Source of the DNA: Allium sativum
Lineage: Eukaryota; Streptophyta; Magnoliopsida; Asparagales; Amaryllidaceae
Direction of reading: 5' to 3'
DNA: 64,000 nucleotides
Assembly (NCBI GenBank): GCA_030737875.1
Contig: CM060918.1
Span: forward strand, 769,228,552-769,292,551
Shown here one piece after another: positions 32,170 to 44,779 of this stretch. Position numbers and translations under genes: made by a program. Every line of letters begins with the position of its first letter. Positions within the stretch are counted from its first letter, which is position 1. Under the pieces are notes generated by a model, which was given only the letters and a program-made list of their open reading frames with translations, searched no databases and was not told where the DNA came from.

Positions 32170-33246
32170 TTCCTTTCCCCTTAAAGAGTTTCGTCCCCGA
32201 AATTACTAAGGCAGAAGAAGTGCTACAGCCCATTAACCTTTCCAAAAGCCATTTGTCTTGAAATTCAACATTTCATACTTCTATACTTTTTAGTTCCAAC
32301 CAAACCTTTGGGTTTCATTCATTTAATCTGAATGATTTACAATCCATATGTTCACATTCAATTCATATTCCATTCATATGAATTTAAATTCATTCAAATT
32401 TATTTTAAATCAATTTATCTCTTTCAATTCATTTTAACTTGCTTAAGCTAAATTTTAAATTCCATAATTCTAATTCCCGGGTTTTCATTTCAAACCCTTT
32501 TGAATTCAAAACATTTGAATTTTCCAACAACTTGTTATCTAAAATAAACTTCCATTGGGAATCCCACTAAGGTAGCAATCCATAATTTAGAAACTCGAAA
32601 ATAAACACCGAAGATGTCCGGATCATCGGAATTATTTTCCAGCCACTGAAGTGAGTTCAGTGCTTTATCACATTCAAAATCCATTAAAAATGACTTTTAT
32701 TCAAAAATCCTTTCAAAACAAAGCTATATTATTTTAATATACTTTAGAAAATATTTTCAAACTTCCCAGGATTTAAATTTCAAATTCTGGTTTGAATCTA
32801 ATTCAATTACATCTCATTTGTATACACAAATTTTATTTGGTTATCCATAACCATTTAAATTCTTATAATCACATTTGATGATAATAATAGCAACCAACTC
32901 ATCCATATATAAATAATTCTAGAAAATTATTTATCTTTTATATCAAAATACCCTTTTGGGTAAAATTATTTCATTTACCCACTTTAAAACAATATTATGT
33001 CAATTCTTCTGTTCAAGTGTTTAGAAACTCCTATTGACGTCGTGGCGTCCCACGATTCGACCAGAATTCATAAACCACTCAACAGACAAGCCAACACAAT
33101 ATAAAACAATTTTTATATCAACATACAAATACGCTCTCTCATATATATACACTCAACTCATTCTAGGGTGCTACTGACCCTATCTCTAATGAGCAAACCC
33201 CCCACCAAAGCCTAGGTGTTCGCTAAACCTAAGCTCTGATACCAAC
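32170..33246 (-). mobile_element. E1 internal region 2 (1077 bp, non-coding)
   Basis: Nearly identical to 25031-26107 and the same length, with polypurine tract at 32170-32182 and primer site at 33233-33244. Confidence 0.88.
33233..33244 (-). other. Primer-binding site of E1 (second unit)
   Basis: TGGTATCAGAGC on the minus strand, two bases from the start of LTR C. Confidence 0.88.
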
Positions 33247-33635
33247 TGTAACGACCCGCAAATCCGAGCTATCTGAGTTGACTAAATACACCACACGTCC
33301 AACCCAAACAACCCAGAAATACGAACCATTAATAGAAAGAAGTTAGAAGATGAGAAATAGAAAGAAAGAAATATTAGAATAGAAGAAGAACGAAGATCAC
33401 AACTCACAGCGGAACGAATAAAATATATTATATAACATAACTTTTGAAATACAAATCAGTAACTTTATATACATACCATCATCAGAGCACAACAGTCATT
33501 TCTGGAACAGTTATAAACACCTGTTTCCAGATACAAACAAGGTCCACAGCGGAATATATGACAGCCTATAGCTAACCGGTGAAGCCTCCTGCTTCCAGCT
33601 CCTTCAAATGAATCTGTGAAATCCCGACTACTTGA
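33247..33635 (-). mobile_element. E1 LTR copy C, truncated to 389 bp
   Basis: Matches the first 389 bp of LTR A/B, then switches at 'ctacttga' to E2 LTR sequence equivalent to about 40801. The rest of this LTR and about 110 bp of the E2 LTR are missing, so a deletion removed the junction together with any E1 target duplication. Confidence 0.88.
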
Positions 33636-34347
33636 ATTTGAATGCACATTTCAATTTTCTGGGGTCACATACGGACTCTAAAAATTCTAGAAAAATTATT
33701 TCTAGCTTCGTATCGATGATACAATCCTATCAAAAGTAATTTAGTCAAATTTGAAGACCGTTTGAAAAATGGCCATTTTTTGGTCGATTCAAATTGACTG
33801 AAACTGTTGAAACACATTTTCTTTTGCCACACTCACATATTGATTTCAAAAATTACGAATTTTGGAATCTAGCAATAACTTGACATCTCAGATCCAACAA
33901 AAGTAGTTTCGTCAAAAACGGAGGTAGTTTGCAAAATTTTCATTTTTAGGGGCTATATTTCCATAGCGACTATTATGAATTTTCAACTAGACATAACTTT
34001 TTATTCCCGCTATGAAATTTTGATTTTCCGGATTCGTTGGAAAGATATTTTTAAATAGATTCAAATATTTTTGGTTTCGCTAAAATCCGATTTATTTTGA
34101 ATCCTGTACATTCATTTGAAATTTGAAATTGAATTTTTGAACTACCACGCCATTTTCAATTCCTTTTATAATTAAAAATAAATATTTGTATTCCAACGAT
34201 GATTCAAATAAATATATGCATTCTAATTCTGTTCAAAATAAATTTCTTGTCGTTATTATTTAAAATAATTCATTTTAAATATTCAAAATTCAATAAAATT
34301 GTCCAAAATAAAATTTTAAATTGGTTCAGATTTTCCAGGTTGTTACA
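33636..34347 (-). mobile_element. E2 left LTR, second fragment
   Basis: Aligns with 40801-41511 of the intact E2 LTR and ends in TGTTACA at 34347, next to the E2 polypurine tract. With 18661-18968 it is what remains of the 3' LTR (minus strand) of E2. Confidence 0.85.
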
Positions 34348-35397
34348 ATCTCCCCCACTTAAAATCTTTTCGTCTCCAAAAAGGAACGGAGCTGAAAGTT
34401 GTTTTTCAAACCAACTCAACTTTCATTATTTTCATTATGGCTTAAGTTCTTCAGTTTTTCAGTTTCTGAGAACTTTTCAAATTTTTCAAAAAAAATGGCT
34501 AACATCCTACATTTTCGAATTTTTTTGCCATAACCTCCCCTGTGCGGGAGCACCGGGAAAATCCCCAAACTGCCACACAGGCCTCTCCAATCAAAAAGAA
34601 AAAGAAACAGCCAATTGGCTCATAAAATCATCAAAAACCCCAAGAAATACAATAAACATGTACCTATTTATCGGGCAAACAATTTTATTCCTCTGCTTAG
34701 CTTCCCTGTTATGACCTGTTCAATGTATATACATGTATATGCATGCAATTTCTATCAATTTTCAATTCAGCCCAATATTCGATACAATTTGGCTATATGT
34801 ACTGTTCTTTCACATAAGGGTTTTATTAGATAACAAATAATCATAAAACACAACCATCAATCAATTAGTGAATTAATGTTTCAAATTCATAATTTTGATA
34901 TATATACAAAAAAATTCCATTTTTGGTGCCAAATCACAATAATAAGCCCTATCTAGTTTTGGTTCTCATACCAGTCAATTGGAAACATATAGATATCTCA
35001 CTTTCGAAACTCGAACACAAACACTGATGATGAGGTCTCATCATCAGAATCATCTCCGGGCGACTAGAGTGTGATTCTATATCTATCCAGTATATTAAAA
35101 CTTCGAATACACATGGATCAGACGTATGTTCAAAATTTCTATATACTCGATTGTCCAAATTCAATACAAAATAAATATTCACATATGTATATTGGATTTA
35201 ATTATTTTCAAAACATAATTTGTTTTCATTTTTATTTTTTTAAATACACTCTTCACACTCGTTCTAGGATACTACCGATCCTATCTCTAACGAGTCATTC
35301 CTATTGGATATTACTAATCCAATCTCTGATGAATTCTTTCATTTGGTTCTAACGTGTCATGTTCTCCGAGCTCTGTAAACAAAGCTCTGATACCAAA
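34348..35397 (-). mobile_element. E2 internal region (1050 bp, non-coding)
   Basis: Polypurine tract at 34348-34360 (plus-strand ATCTCCCCCACTT), primer site at 35384-35395. It contains the GCCATAACCTCCCC...AAGAAAAAG module (about 34529-34610) shared with E3, a TTTTGGTTCTCATACCAGT word (34957-34975) complementary to the LTR, and 'cgggcgactagagtgtgattc' sequence common to E3. Short frames occur on both strands; none resembles a known protein. Confidence 0.85.
35384..35395 (-). other. Primer-binding site of E2
   Basis: TGGTATCAGAGC on the minus strand, two bases from the LTR start at 35398. Confidence 0.88.
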
Positions 35398-38300
35398 TGT
35401 AAGGACCCGATACTTCCCCGGTCACCGAAGAGAAGAGGAAGAATGGATTGCTTTGAGAACAAGACGAATCAGAACACAAACATCAGAACATTTCATTGCT
35501 TATTGCAACAATTTCATCAAAATACAAGAATATAACAGAGTATAAATAAATCATATGCATATGATCAATATCAGAGATTTAAATTACATTTAAATACATA
35601 GCAGTGGAAAACAATACAAAACACAACTGAAAGTAATACACGGATACAGAGCTTTCCGAATATCACTTCAGTTGTAAATCAGGATCCTGTGAATATAAAT
35701 CTACAAAACCGAAACTACTAGCTGCCCGTGCGGAAAATAGGGGCACCCATAGTTTAGGTTAAAACAATAAACTCCAGGTTAGTCATGTAACTGGTGTGAG
35801 AACCAAAACAGTTATTAATCTTTATTTTTAAAGTTAGGTAAATCAAGGGACCACGCCGTATAAAATGGAACGGGTTTCCTTCCAAGAATACCAGTGCATA
35901 AAATAAATAGCGCAATACTAAATAAAGAACAATGAAACTATAATAAGACCCAGGTCCCATCATATAACGCAGCGCAAGCTGGAGGATAGGGTTTTACCTT
36001 ATAATAGCCAAAGAATGGTTATTTTCTAAATTTCATCTTTTATTATTATTACTATAAGTGAGGAAAACAACTTCAAATATAAATGTATTAATCATAGACG
36101 GCATGGGTACCATATATCATGTCTCCATACTAGGCTCTACAATCAAAACCACAAATGTCACGTATTGGAAGTTGGATTTCCATCTGTGAACCAAGGCAAG
36201 GGATCGTCCTTACCGCCTCGAGACGCTCTAGCCCGCCCCTCAGGATCAGAGCTGGAGTGACCCTTGGATCGTTAGGGATGGCCCATCAAAGTGCAATGTG
36301 GATTAAAAAACCTTTAACAATACGTTTCCCCGCCCTATGGTGCGTAAATGAGCCAAATGACTCCATCGGTCCCGCATCGACCGATATAACCGAGGCGCCT
36401 CGCTATCCATTATCCACATGAGTTAAACATCAGGGCTTGCAAAACGCTGGAACCACTCCTAGCTAGAAGGAAACGCATGCCCTCCCTGATGCACTCTCCC
36501 GTTTCTGGTTCAAACCGGGGTGTGAGGCTCGCGAATTAATACTACACAAAGCTACGCTATATTAAAGCCGACTTTAATCATCAACCATAATTCTCTGCTT
36601 TTCAATAGAAGCCTTGATCATTTGCATCTCAGCATGCAACACAGGCAATTCACGCTATGCAACCGATGTCTATCAATCACAGAGAATGAAATTCGATGTC
36701 AGACACACATCCATTTACAAGTTCGTTCTAGGTCTAAACGAAACTAGAGGCACCTTATTCCACCCCCATATGTCCAACACAGGGGAGAGGTCCTCACATA
36801 TCCGGTCGATCTCCAAGTATGTCTGGACGATCACCACTTATAACCTTGTCTTAGGTGTACAACCCAATCCAGACATCAGTAATCATCCAAATGATGTGAA
36901 GACCTCTGGTCTTCAACCACTGTCTTCATCCTCGGCACATCGTTGAATCAGTTATTCAGAATGGGATAAACCCGGTCTTTCTGAATAACTCGCGTATATA
37001 ATAAACAAGTGCTATAAAAACACAACATACGCCTCATTCCAATCCAGAATATTTCTTTATCCAAATATTCATATACTTTGGGAAAGGTTCCCATTAATTT
37101 TATCAAAGATAAATTCTTTAAATTTATTTTTTAATCTTCCTTTGAATATCAATCCAATCTAATTAAAGATGCATTAAAACTCCACTTGGTTTTGATCTTC
37201 CCAAAAATAAATATTAACGATTATTTAGGAAATCATATCCTATCTTTAAATAGGTTAAACAACCAATGTCATTTAAAACACGGTTCACGATAAACCCAAA
37301 ATCACATTCCATTCCATTCCATTCGCCTTTAACCGTAAATTAGCAAGTGAACAATTCTCTAAGTATTAACCCCGAAGGCCGAAACCAACATCAGATCAAT
37401 ACCCATGAAACCATTCAACTTAGTATCTGATTTTCTTAACTCTATTGGGTCTAAGAACAATATTATTAAAGATATCATTCACGAAAACCCAAAATCATAT
37501 TCCATTAACAATGGAATCTTCATGGAAAACAAATAGATATATGTAATCGATATAAACTTCTATATTCAACCGATAATATAAATGGAATAACGACAAGGCC
37601 TTTTAAATTCCATATATATTAACTGTCTTCCTCTACAAAGGCTTAATTCGATTATTTCCAAATCGAATTCCATTCAATTCCAATTTAATATGTTAAATTG
37701 GAAAACTTTACTTTGGAAGATCTCCTTTAAATCTTAACAAAAGATTTATAAATTCCAAATCCCATTTCACTGTAAATCGGGTTAAAGATTGAATGTCGCT
37801 AAAACACCGTTCACAACAAACCCAATTCACATTTCATCAGTCTCTAACCGTAAATTAGCAAGAGAACAATTCCCTAAGTGTTAACCCCGAAGGCCGAAAC
37901 TAACATCAGATCAATACCCAAGAAACCATTCAACTTAACTAATCTCCAGTCAGTTTCTAATTTTCTTAAGTCCCTTGGGTTTAAGAACAATATTATTAAA
38001 GATACCATTCAAGACCAACCCAAAATCCAATTTGATATTAAATACTAGGCTCTGAATAGAAAATATATCGGCTTATATTCAATACCAAATTCTGGAAACA
38101 ACAAATATCGTGTTGGAAATAACGATATATATATATATCTTTCAAATTTCCATCACAATATTTGTATAATATCTATATCCAACATCGAAATATTCCGAAG
38201 ACAATTTCGATTCAAATCCATTTCCAATTTATATGTTGGAAATTCTGGTTATTTTTAAAACCATTTCAAATCCAATTTATTTATTTTAAAAATATTTGGA

Positions 38301-39819
38301 TTATAATTCTAGTTCATAACTAGTTCATTTCGATAATAATCTATTTTTATCTTTTCAAATATGGGATTTTTCACCCTAATTCTTTCCAAATCATTTCTTA
38401 TGATTTTACACTAATTATTGGTATTTTTAATAATTTTATCAAGGTCCGTATAGTCGATTTTCATAAACGGCCATCGAACTGCACTTACAACGACCTTTTC
38501 CAAATTTGATTTGGACATAATTCCAATTCCAGCCGTTAGATTTCAAATATCTAATATTCGTTATATAACTCTTTTCGATACGAACCCAATGGTTCCAGTT
38601 TTAGGAGAATCCGACGGTCGGATCTCCTGTAATATCCATTCAAAGTCAATGGTCGAAATTCACGAACTGCCGCAGCGCGGCGCATTCTATTCAGGCCATT
38701 ATATTATATATAATACATATTTCATCGATTTTCATTTAAAACCTATTTTATAAATCGTTTTAAATTCGTTTTCAAAACGATTTCAACTTCTTATTCAATT
38801 TCAAATCAAAATTAAATATTCCATATCATCGATATATAAATGATAATATTTTCAAAACATTAGATTTTAAAATCACTTCCTTTTCGATATTCATTATAAC
38901 AATGAATAAAACTGATATAAATATCGTTCACATCAAAATGGCGCATATCAAATCAATACGGCTTTATATATTTAAATATATTCGGTTCCATCCCAAATCG
39001 GACATCAAAATCAGATTTTGATCTTTTATTGAATATTATTTCAAAGTATTCGTTATTTTAAAATAATTGTTATTTCAAAATATTCATTCTTTATGAACTG
39101 GAATCAAACACAGTCAATTACCATATAATGTCATTATATGGATTTCACAAAACAAATGTGTATAACAACAATAAAACACAATCAACCATCATCTAGAGTG
39201 CATTTTACACTGCATAAGCATCAAATATAAATATTTAATGCTTACAACAGCATGTCAATCAATCGATCGACATGCATCTAATTGTTGGGACTAGTGTATG
39301 TCATATATCTTCCCAATACCCGTGTGGGGTTTAAATCAACAAATAATGAATTTTATTTGTGCAGTTGGGCGATGCGTAAAATTTATCGTCCCAATCAATA
39401 TCAGTCAAATCAGTGCACATAAACAAATCGTCTGATTTGTTTATGAATATTTATTTTATCCATATACGCGTTAAAAATTATATTTTTAACTATAAAATAT
39501 TTTATTCCGTTCCACAATACACAATCAATTTTCACAACTCAATCAATCAAACAAATAAGTCATCCACGGTCTGTGGACGTGTGTTGGGTGCTGCTAAGCA
39601 CCGTCTGTATCCTAGTATATATTTTAACTAGAAAATAAAATCAAAGTAAGAAGTTCTCACATTTGGGTTTCCACTCCTTCATTCTTTGATTGTCGATCTA
39701 TGTAGTATACCTACGTGAAAAATTATTATTTCAACCAATCAATAACTATTTCTTTGTATGATTATTTTATAAATAACATACATAGACGAAAAAATATATT
39801 TTTATCGTTCTAAAAATAA

Positions 39820-40170
39820 TTTCATATTTTTATAACAATGCTACATAGATAAAAATCATGTTTTTATGCCGCTATTATATAGATAAATATCAAATCTTTC
39901 TATCGCTAATGAATATATAAAATCACATTTTTACATTGCTATTCAAATGATAAAAATCATATTTCTATTATTCCTATAATATAGAAAATCATATTTTTAT
40001 TATTCCTATAATATAAAAAAATCATATTTTTACACCGCCAGTCATATCATAAAAATCCTGACTTTCCTTATTCCAAAAATCAAACCTTTCTATCGTTAAA
40101 AATCATAACTTTCTACTCGTAAAAATCATTCCTTTTTATAATAAAAATAGTTTCTTTCTATAATAAAAAT
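39820..40170. repeat. Degenerate minisatellite in the E2 LTR
   Basis: Units of about 30-33 bp containing TATAGATAAAAATCAT and TTTTTAC/TCGCTA words; the decayed counterpart of the array at 58487-58790 in E3. Confidence 0.65.
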
Positions 40171-40261
40171 TAATATAAAAGTAAATGTAAACATAAGTAG
40201 AAATAAATAAAAATGAAATTAAAGACTCACATCGATTTGGTTTCTTCTCTTTTATTTTTCA

Positions 40262-40545
40262 ACGGGGGTGTTCCTTTTGCTGCCTTCGGATTGGATGGGG
40301 CAGCCGTGTCGTCGGTGGAGCACGGAGGTGGTGCGCAGGCTGGAGGGCGTCGCGGCTGAGGTGGCAGGCAGGGGGGTGGCTGTCGGTAGAGGTTTAGGGT
40401 TTGGGGGTGTTCAGATTGGGGGATTCGCGGTTTTGGAGGAAGGCAGGGAGAGGGCATCAGTGGGGAGGAGAAGTGGGATGGGAGGCAGCGGAGCTTGGGG
40501 GAGCGCCGTGCCTGGCGGCGGCGGTGAGCTGTCGCGCGATGGCTC
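40262..40545 (-). other. GC-rich block of the E2 LTR, next to a TATA-like run
   Basis: Strongly GC-rich in an otherwise AT-rich LTR. On the minus strand it follows TATATTTATAT (40603-40611) and a pyrimidine-rich leader. Equivalent blocks occur in E1 (about 24030-24260) and E3 (about 58990-59330). Overlapping open frames on both strands reflect the composition, not a gene. Confidence 0.55.
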
Positions 40546-41511
40546 CTACTTTTTTTTATTTTTAAAAATCAATTTCCACTAAGAGGGAGAGAGGAGAGAA
40601 GGATATAAATATAATAATTTAATTATTTAATTAATTTATTCTCTAAAAGGTTGACTTTTTATTCGAACCCCAAATCGAACCCAACGACTGTCGCCTTAGC
40701 TAATCACCACCATTCCGAACACAATGAGATATGCCCGGTAAGCCGATTCAATTGTTTCGATCAGTTTCCTTCAAAATCAAAATATAAATCTATATATTGA
40801 ACTTGAACGTACATTTCAATTTTCTAGGGTCACAAACGGACTCTAAAAATTCTTGAAAAAATATTTCTAGCTTCGTACCGATGATACGGTCCTAACAAAA
40901 CTAGTTCCGTCAAATTTGAAGACCATTTGAAAAATGGTCATTTTCTGGTCATCCAAATTGACTAAAACTGTTAAAACATGTTTTCTTTTGCCATGCTCAC
41001 ATATTGATTTCAAAAATTTTGAATTTTGGAATCTAGCAATAACTTGACATCCTGGACCGAACAAAAGTGGTTTCGTCGAAAACGGAGGTCGTTTGCAAAA
41101 TTTCCATTTTTAGGGGGCTATATTTCCATAGCGACTATTCTGAATTTTCAACTGGGCATAACTTTTTATTCCCGCTATGAAATTTTGATTTTCCGGATTC
41201 ATTGGAAAGATATTTCCAAATAGATTCAAATATTTTTGGTTTCACTAAAATTCAATTTATTTGAATCCTGTACAGTCATTTGAAATTTGAAATCTAATTT
41301 TCGAACTACCGCGCCATTTTCTATTCCTTTTATAATTAAAAATAAATATTTATATTCTAACGACGATTCAAATAAATATATATGTTCTAATTCTATTCAA
41401 AATAAATTTATCGTCATTATTATTTAAAATAATTCATTACAAATATTCAAAATTCATTAAAATTACCCAAAATAAAAAAATTAGTTGGTTCAGATTTTCC
41501 GGGTTGTTACA

Positions 41512-41581
41512 CAAGACATGTGTACCGTTCATTTGATGACACATGTCCCTATCATTTTAAGCCATTTTTCATATTCTAGAA
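41512..41581. mobile_element. Solo LTR S1, middle part
   Basis: CAAGA (E2 target duplication) and 65 bp of S1, ending in TAGAA (41577-41581), the first copy of the S2 target duplication. Confidence 0.75.
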
Positions 41582-44436
41582 TGTAACACCCCACCTCCGC
41601 CTGGGTCACTCTTGCAAGTACACTGGCTTTGGAGGGGTGTTTGTCAAGGTAAACATGCATGGAGATATCACAAGACAGAACATATAAGTAAAACAGAGTA
41701 AATAAAGCAGCGGATAAAACTACTATTTCAAAACCATAGTCAACTTACATCAAAAGTACTAAGTCATTATTTTCCAACCACTACAAGTCTAGAAACATAA
41801 AATGAAAACTGGAAATAACATAAAGTAAACTATCCCCAAAGTAGACGTGGTAAAGCCATAGCGAGCTCAAGTCCAAACCGTACATGAGCTATCCAGAAAG
41901 CAAGCTAAAGATCCAAGCTAGGTGCTAGTGTTCCCACCCTGAGAACTTGGGCGGGGGGGAGGGGGGGGGACGGAAGAAAAGAGGCGAAAGGAAAACAGGT
42001 CAGTCAAAAAGACTGGTAAGTCCTACCTACTATTAGTATAAAAACTAATAAAGTTAACTGGACATGTAAAACAGATATGAATCATAGGATGATAACTGGC
42101 ATGGTGAAAAGTTAACAAGATAGATCAAGTGTGGCATCGCATATACAAGGTTAAGTTGCACCAAGTGTACTAGTATTCTAATCCATGTCAAGTATAAACA
42201 AGAAATGATCCCTTGGCCCAAAATTGGCCCAACATCATGAGATGACCTAAATCAAGGTCCAACTACACGGTCTAGTCGATCGGCTCCCTATAAGCCTAAC
42301 TCGTCAAGTGTCGGTGTCATACGGCCCAAATGCAAGACGTAGTCGACTGTGCAAGGTCCACCCTAGGGCGTATCCGGGCCCTAGGGTGCCAACCACTGAC
42401 ACAAAACAAGCACGCACAGTCCAAGCATACTGGTGCCCATGTCTGTCTTTCATCCCCAGACTATGTGCATGACCATAGTCCGCCGGAATCTACAATGGTG
42501 CACCTACCTAGCCGTCCCTTTTGGTCACTTACAATCAGCCCAGTAATCGTGCCCCACCCCTAGCCTAGTCCCTAGGGTATCCCGACACTCCCTGGTGGGT
42601 TACTGCTGAAAAGGGCCCCGCAAACTAGGGTTTCTAATGGGTTAAGTGTGGTTTACCCTGTCCAAACCATGTATCAAATTGGTTAAGTATACCCAAGTGG
42701 TTCATGACTTAACCCCAACAATCTATCGTGTTCAATTGGTTAAGTATTCAAGTGGTCCATGACTTAACCCTACCATGTGGCATTAATTAACTTAATGCAC
42801 CCCAACCTCTCACATTAGACTTTGTTGTGGTTACTAGTTAAGCCGGGCGGGTCCGGGTAGTTTTACACCACAACCTAGTCTAACCTCGGGTTTTAAGTGC
42901 GATATAACCAACTACTCACATTGGGTCCTATTGTTTGTAGCCACTAGTTAAGCCGGTCGGTTTCGGGTAGATTTATGCTACAAACTCAACCCAACCTTGA
43001 GTAGGCCACTTTCATGTTTTCTGCATATCATGTCCACGTTCATGTTTTCAAGCATAATCACATGTCATATTTTCAAGTCATGTTTCATTTCATTTAAGTT
43101 TACCCATAACGTAACCCCATCGCACGTAAGTTCGCATCAACACAAATAGATCAAAAGGGGGAACATAATGATATGATAAGTTGGGCATAAAGTGGCAAAG
43201 TCTATCACAAGTTTAACATGGTGATATATGAGGCAAAGGTGTTCATCTCAACTAGCATATAAGGTTATTGGCCTCAAAACATGCATGACATCAAACTTAG
43301 CAATTAAACTAGCATGTAGTTCAACATCATAGGCAAAGGTGAAACATGATAATAGTTGTCATAGGGTGATAAACTTGTGGGTAGCATGTAGTTCAACATC
43401 ATATGCGAGTTAACATCAAGGTTATAAGATGGTTCTATATTGCATTTATGCATAACTACCAAGTTCTATGCTGCATTATGCATAACCACCAAATAAAGCT
43501 CATAGCTTTCTACCACCCAAAAATCAAGGTAAATGATACTAGGTTCATGATAGTGCCACAATTATAGATCAAAAGAGTCATAAATGGATCTATGCATACA
43601 AATATAGCCCCCAAGACAAGTATTATACCCAAAAGTCTCATTTCAACTTGCTACATGATCATATTAACTTCATAGTTTAAATCTAAGAGTAGAGTGGGGC
43701 TTACAAAGCGTGGCTATGAGAACTAGAACCAAATAGAACAAGATAGAGATGTTGTAGAAGCTCTAGGAATGATGTAGCAACACAAATAACCTTGAGAATA
43801 AGTAGCTCCTTTGATTTGATGAAGAAAGATGGCTCCTTTTTGCCTTAGATTTAGTTTAGAACCCTCAAGCTCTCAATGATAAAGATGGAGGCCATGATCA
43901 AGAGAGAATTTGGCAGCACTTAGTTGTTAGGATGGTTTTTAGCGAATTAGGCTAGGTCTTAGGGTGTTTTTATAGAAGTTTAGGTTAGTTTAGGCCATAG
44001 GATTAACCCTAATTCAGATCTGAGCCATCAAATCACGTCGCAAGCCAACAAAACAAGACCCAGGAGCCAAAACAGGTGCACCAGGCCAAACTGGCCTGAC
44101 CACCCAGGTCGACAGGGGTGTCGACTGGGCAGTCGATACCAACTGGGGCAAGTCGACTCCCCAGTCGACTTGGGGCTGGGCGGTAAATTTTCGCGCCCAG
44201 TCTGTTTGGTTCTAGATTTGATTTTCGAACTGTTTTTAAACTCTGGATTTTCTGAAAACTTTGACGGGCCATAACTCGGTCATACGGACTCCGATTTTCG
44301 AAAACTCGGACTCTATTTCGTGTATTTTTCCGAGACGAACGCAATGGCACAGCCCGTTTCCCTTGATTCAGATTATAACTTTTAATTCTGCCTTGATTAA
44401 TGTTATGACATGTTATTCAAAATACGGGTTGTTACA
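41582..44436. mobile_element. Solo LTR S2 (2855 bp)
   Basis: Starts TGTAACACCCCACC, ends ACGGGTTGTTACA, and is flanked by perfect TAGAA duplications (41577-41581 and 44437-44441). There is no primer site or internal region, so it is a solo LTR left by recombination. It contains a G-rich run (about 41951-41970) and two roughly duplicated 'ggttaagta...catgacttaaccc' and 'actagttaagccgg...cgggtag' segments (about 42640-43000). No gene. Confidence 0.88.
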
Positions 44437-44774
44437 TAGAATATATATACGTATACCATTTGTATTTTATTTCTATGATATGTACATAAATATATGTGTT
44501 CTTCTTTTGTTCCTACATCCATATGTTCTAACAACTTTCAGCAAGTAAAACGTTGTTTATCGACTAAACTGTTTTCAGTCACATTATCGATATTTCTTCG
44601 AACTACTTATCATTGTAAACAAAAATTCAATATGTTTTCTCCTCATTAATTATTATTCATAAATGGATTTAATAAAGGTTATAAAACCATTTTTATTATA
44701 TTAAATCCAAGATTTAAATATTTAAATAACCTCAATATTTAAATATTTACTGTCTGAAATTTCAGGTTGTTACA
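44437..44774. mobile_element. Solo LTR S1, right part
   Basis: Begins with the second TAGAA of S2 and ends CAGGTTGTTACA at 44774, followed by ATACT (44775-44779), the second copy of the S1 target duplication. Confidence 0.8.
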
Positions 44775-44779
44775 ATACT

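Larger units (their letters stand above)
35398..41511 (-). mobile_element. E2 right LTR, intact (6114 bp)
   Basis: Starts TGTAAGGACCCGATAC and ends CGGGTTGTTACA, followed by CAAGA (41512-41516), which matches CAAGA before 18661. No coding sequence. Internal features: an inner direct duplication of about 515 bp (CCCCGAAGGCCGAAAC at about 37371 and 37886), a degenerate 'tatagataaaaatcat...ttttta' repeat (about 39820-40170), a GC-rich block (40262-40545) and a TATA-like stretch (40603-40611). Confidence 0.9.

Noticed and set aside
34949..35182. Peptide similarity (IYWIDIESHSSRP) between E2 and E3 internal regions as a remnant of gag
   Set aside because: The nucleotide sequence is equally conserved in non-coding flanks, and no gag motif is present; kept only as non-coding similarity.
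36155..36421. 88-codon frame similar to frames at 54945 and 62163
   Set aside because: The similarity follows from the shared LTR sequence; reading frames differ in length and break between copies, so DNA homology explains it.
40227..40582. Proline-rich and glycine-rich frames on opposite strands
   Set aside because: Same reason: a GC-rich LTR block, not conserved in E1 or E3.
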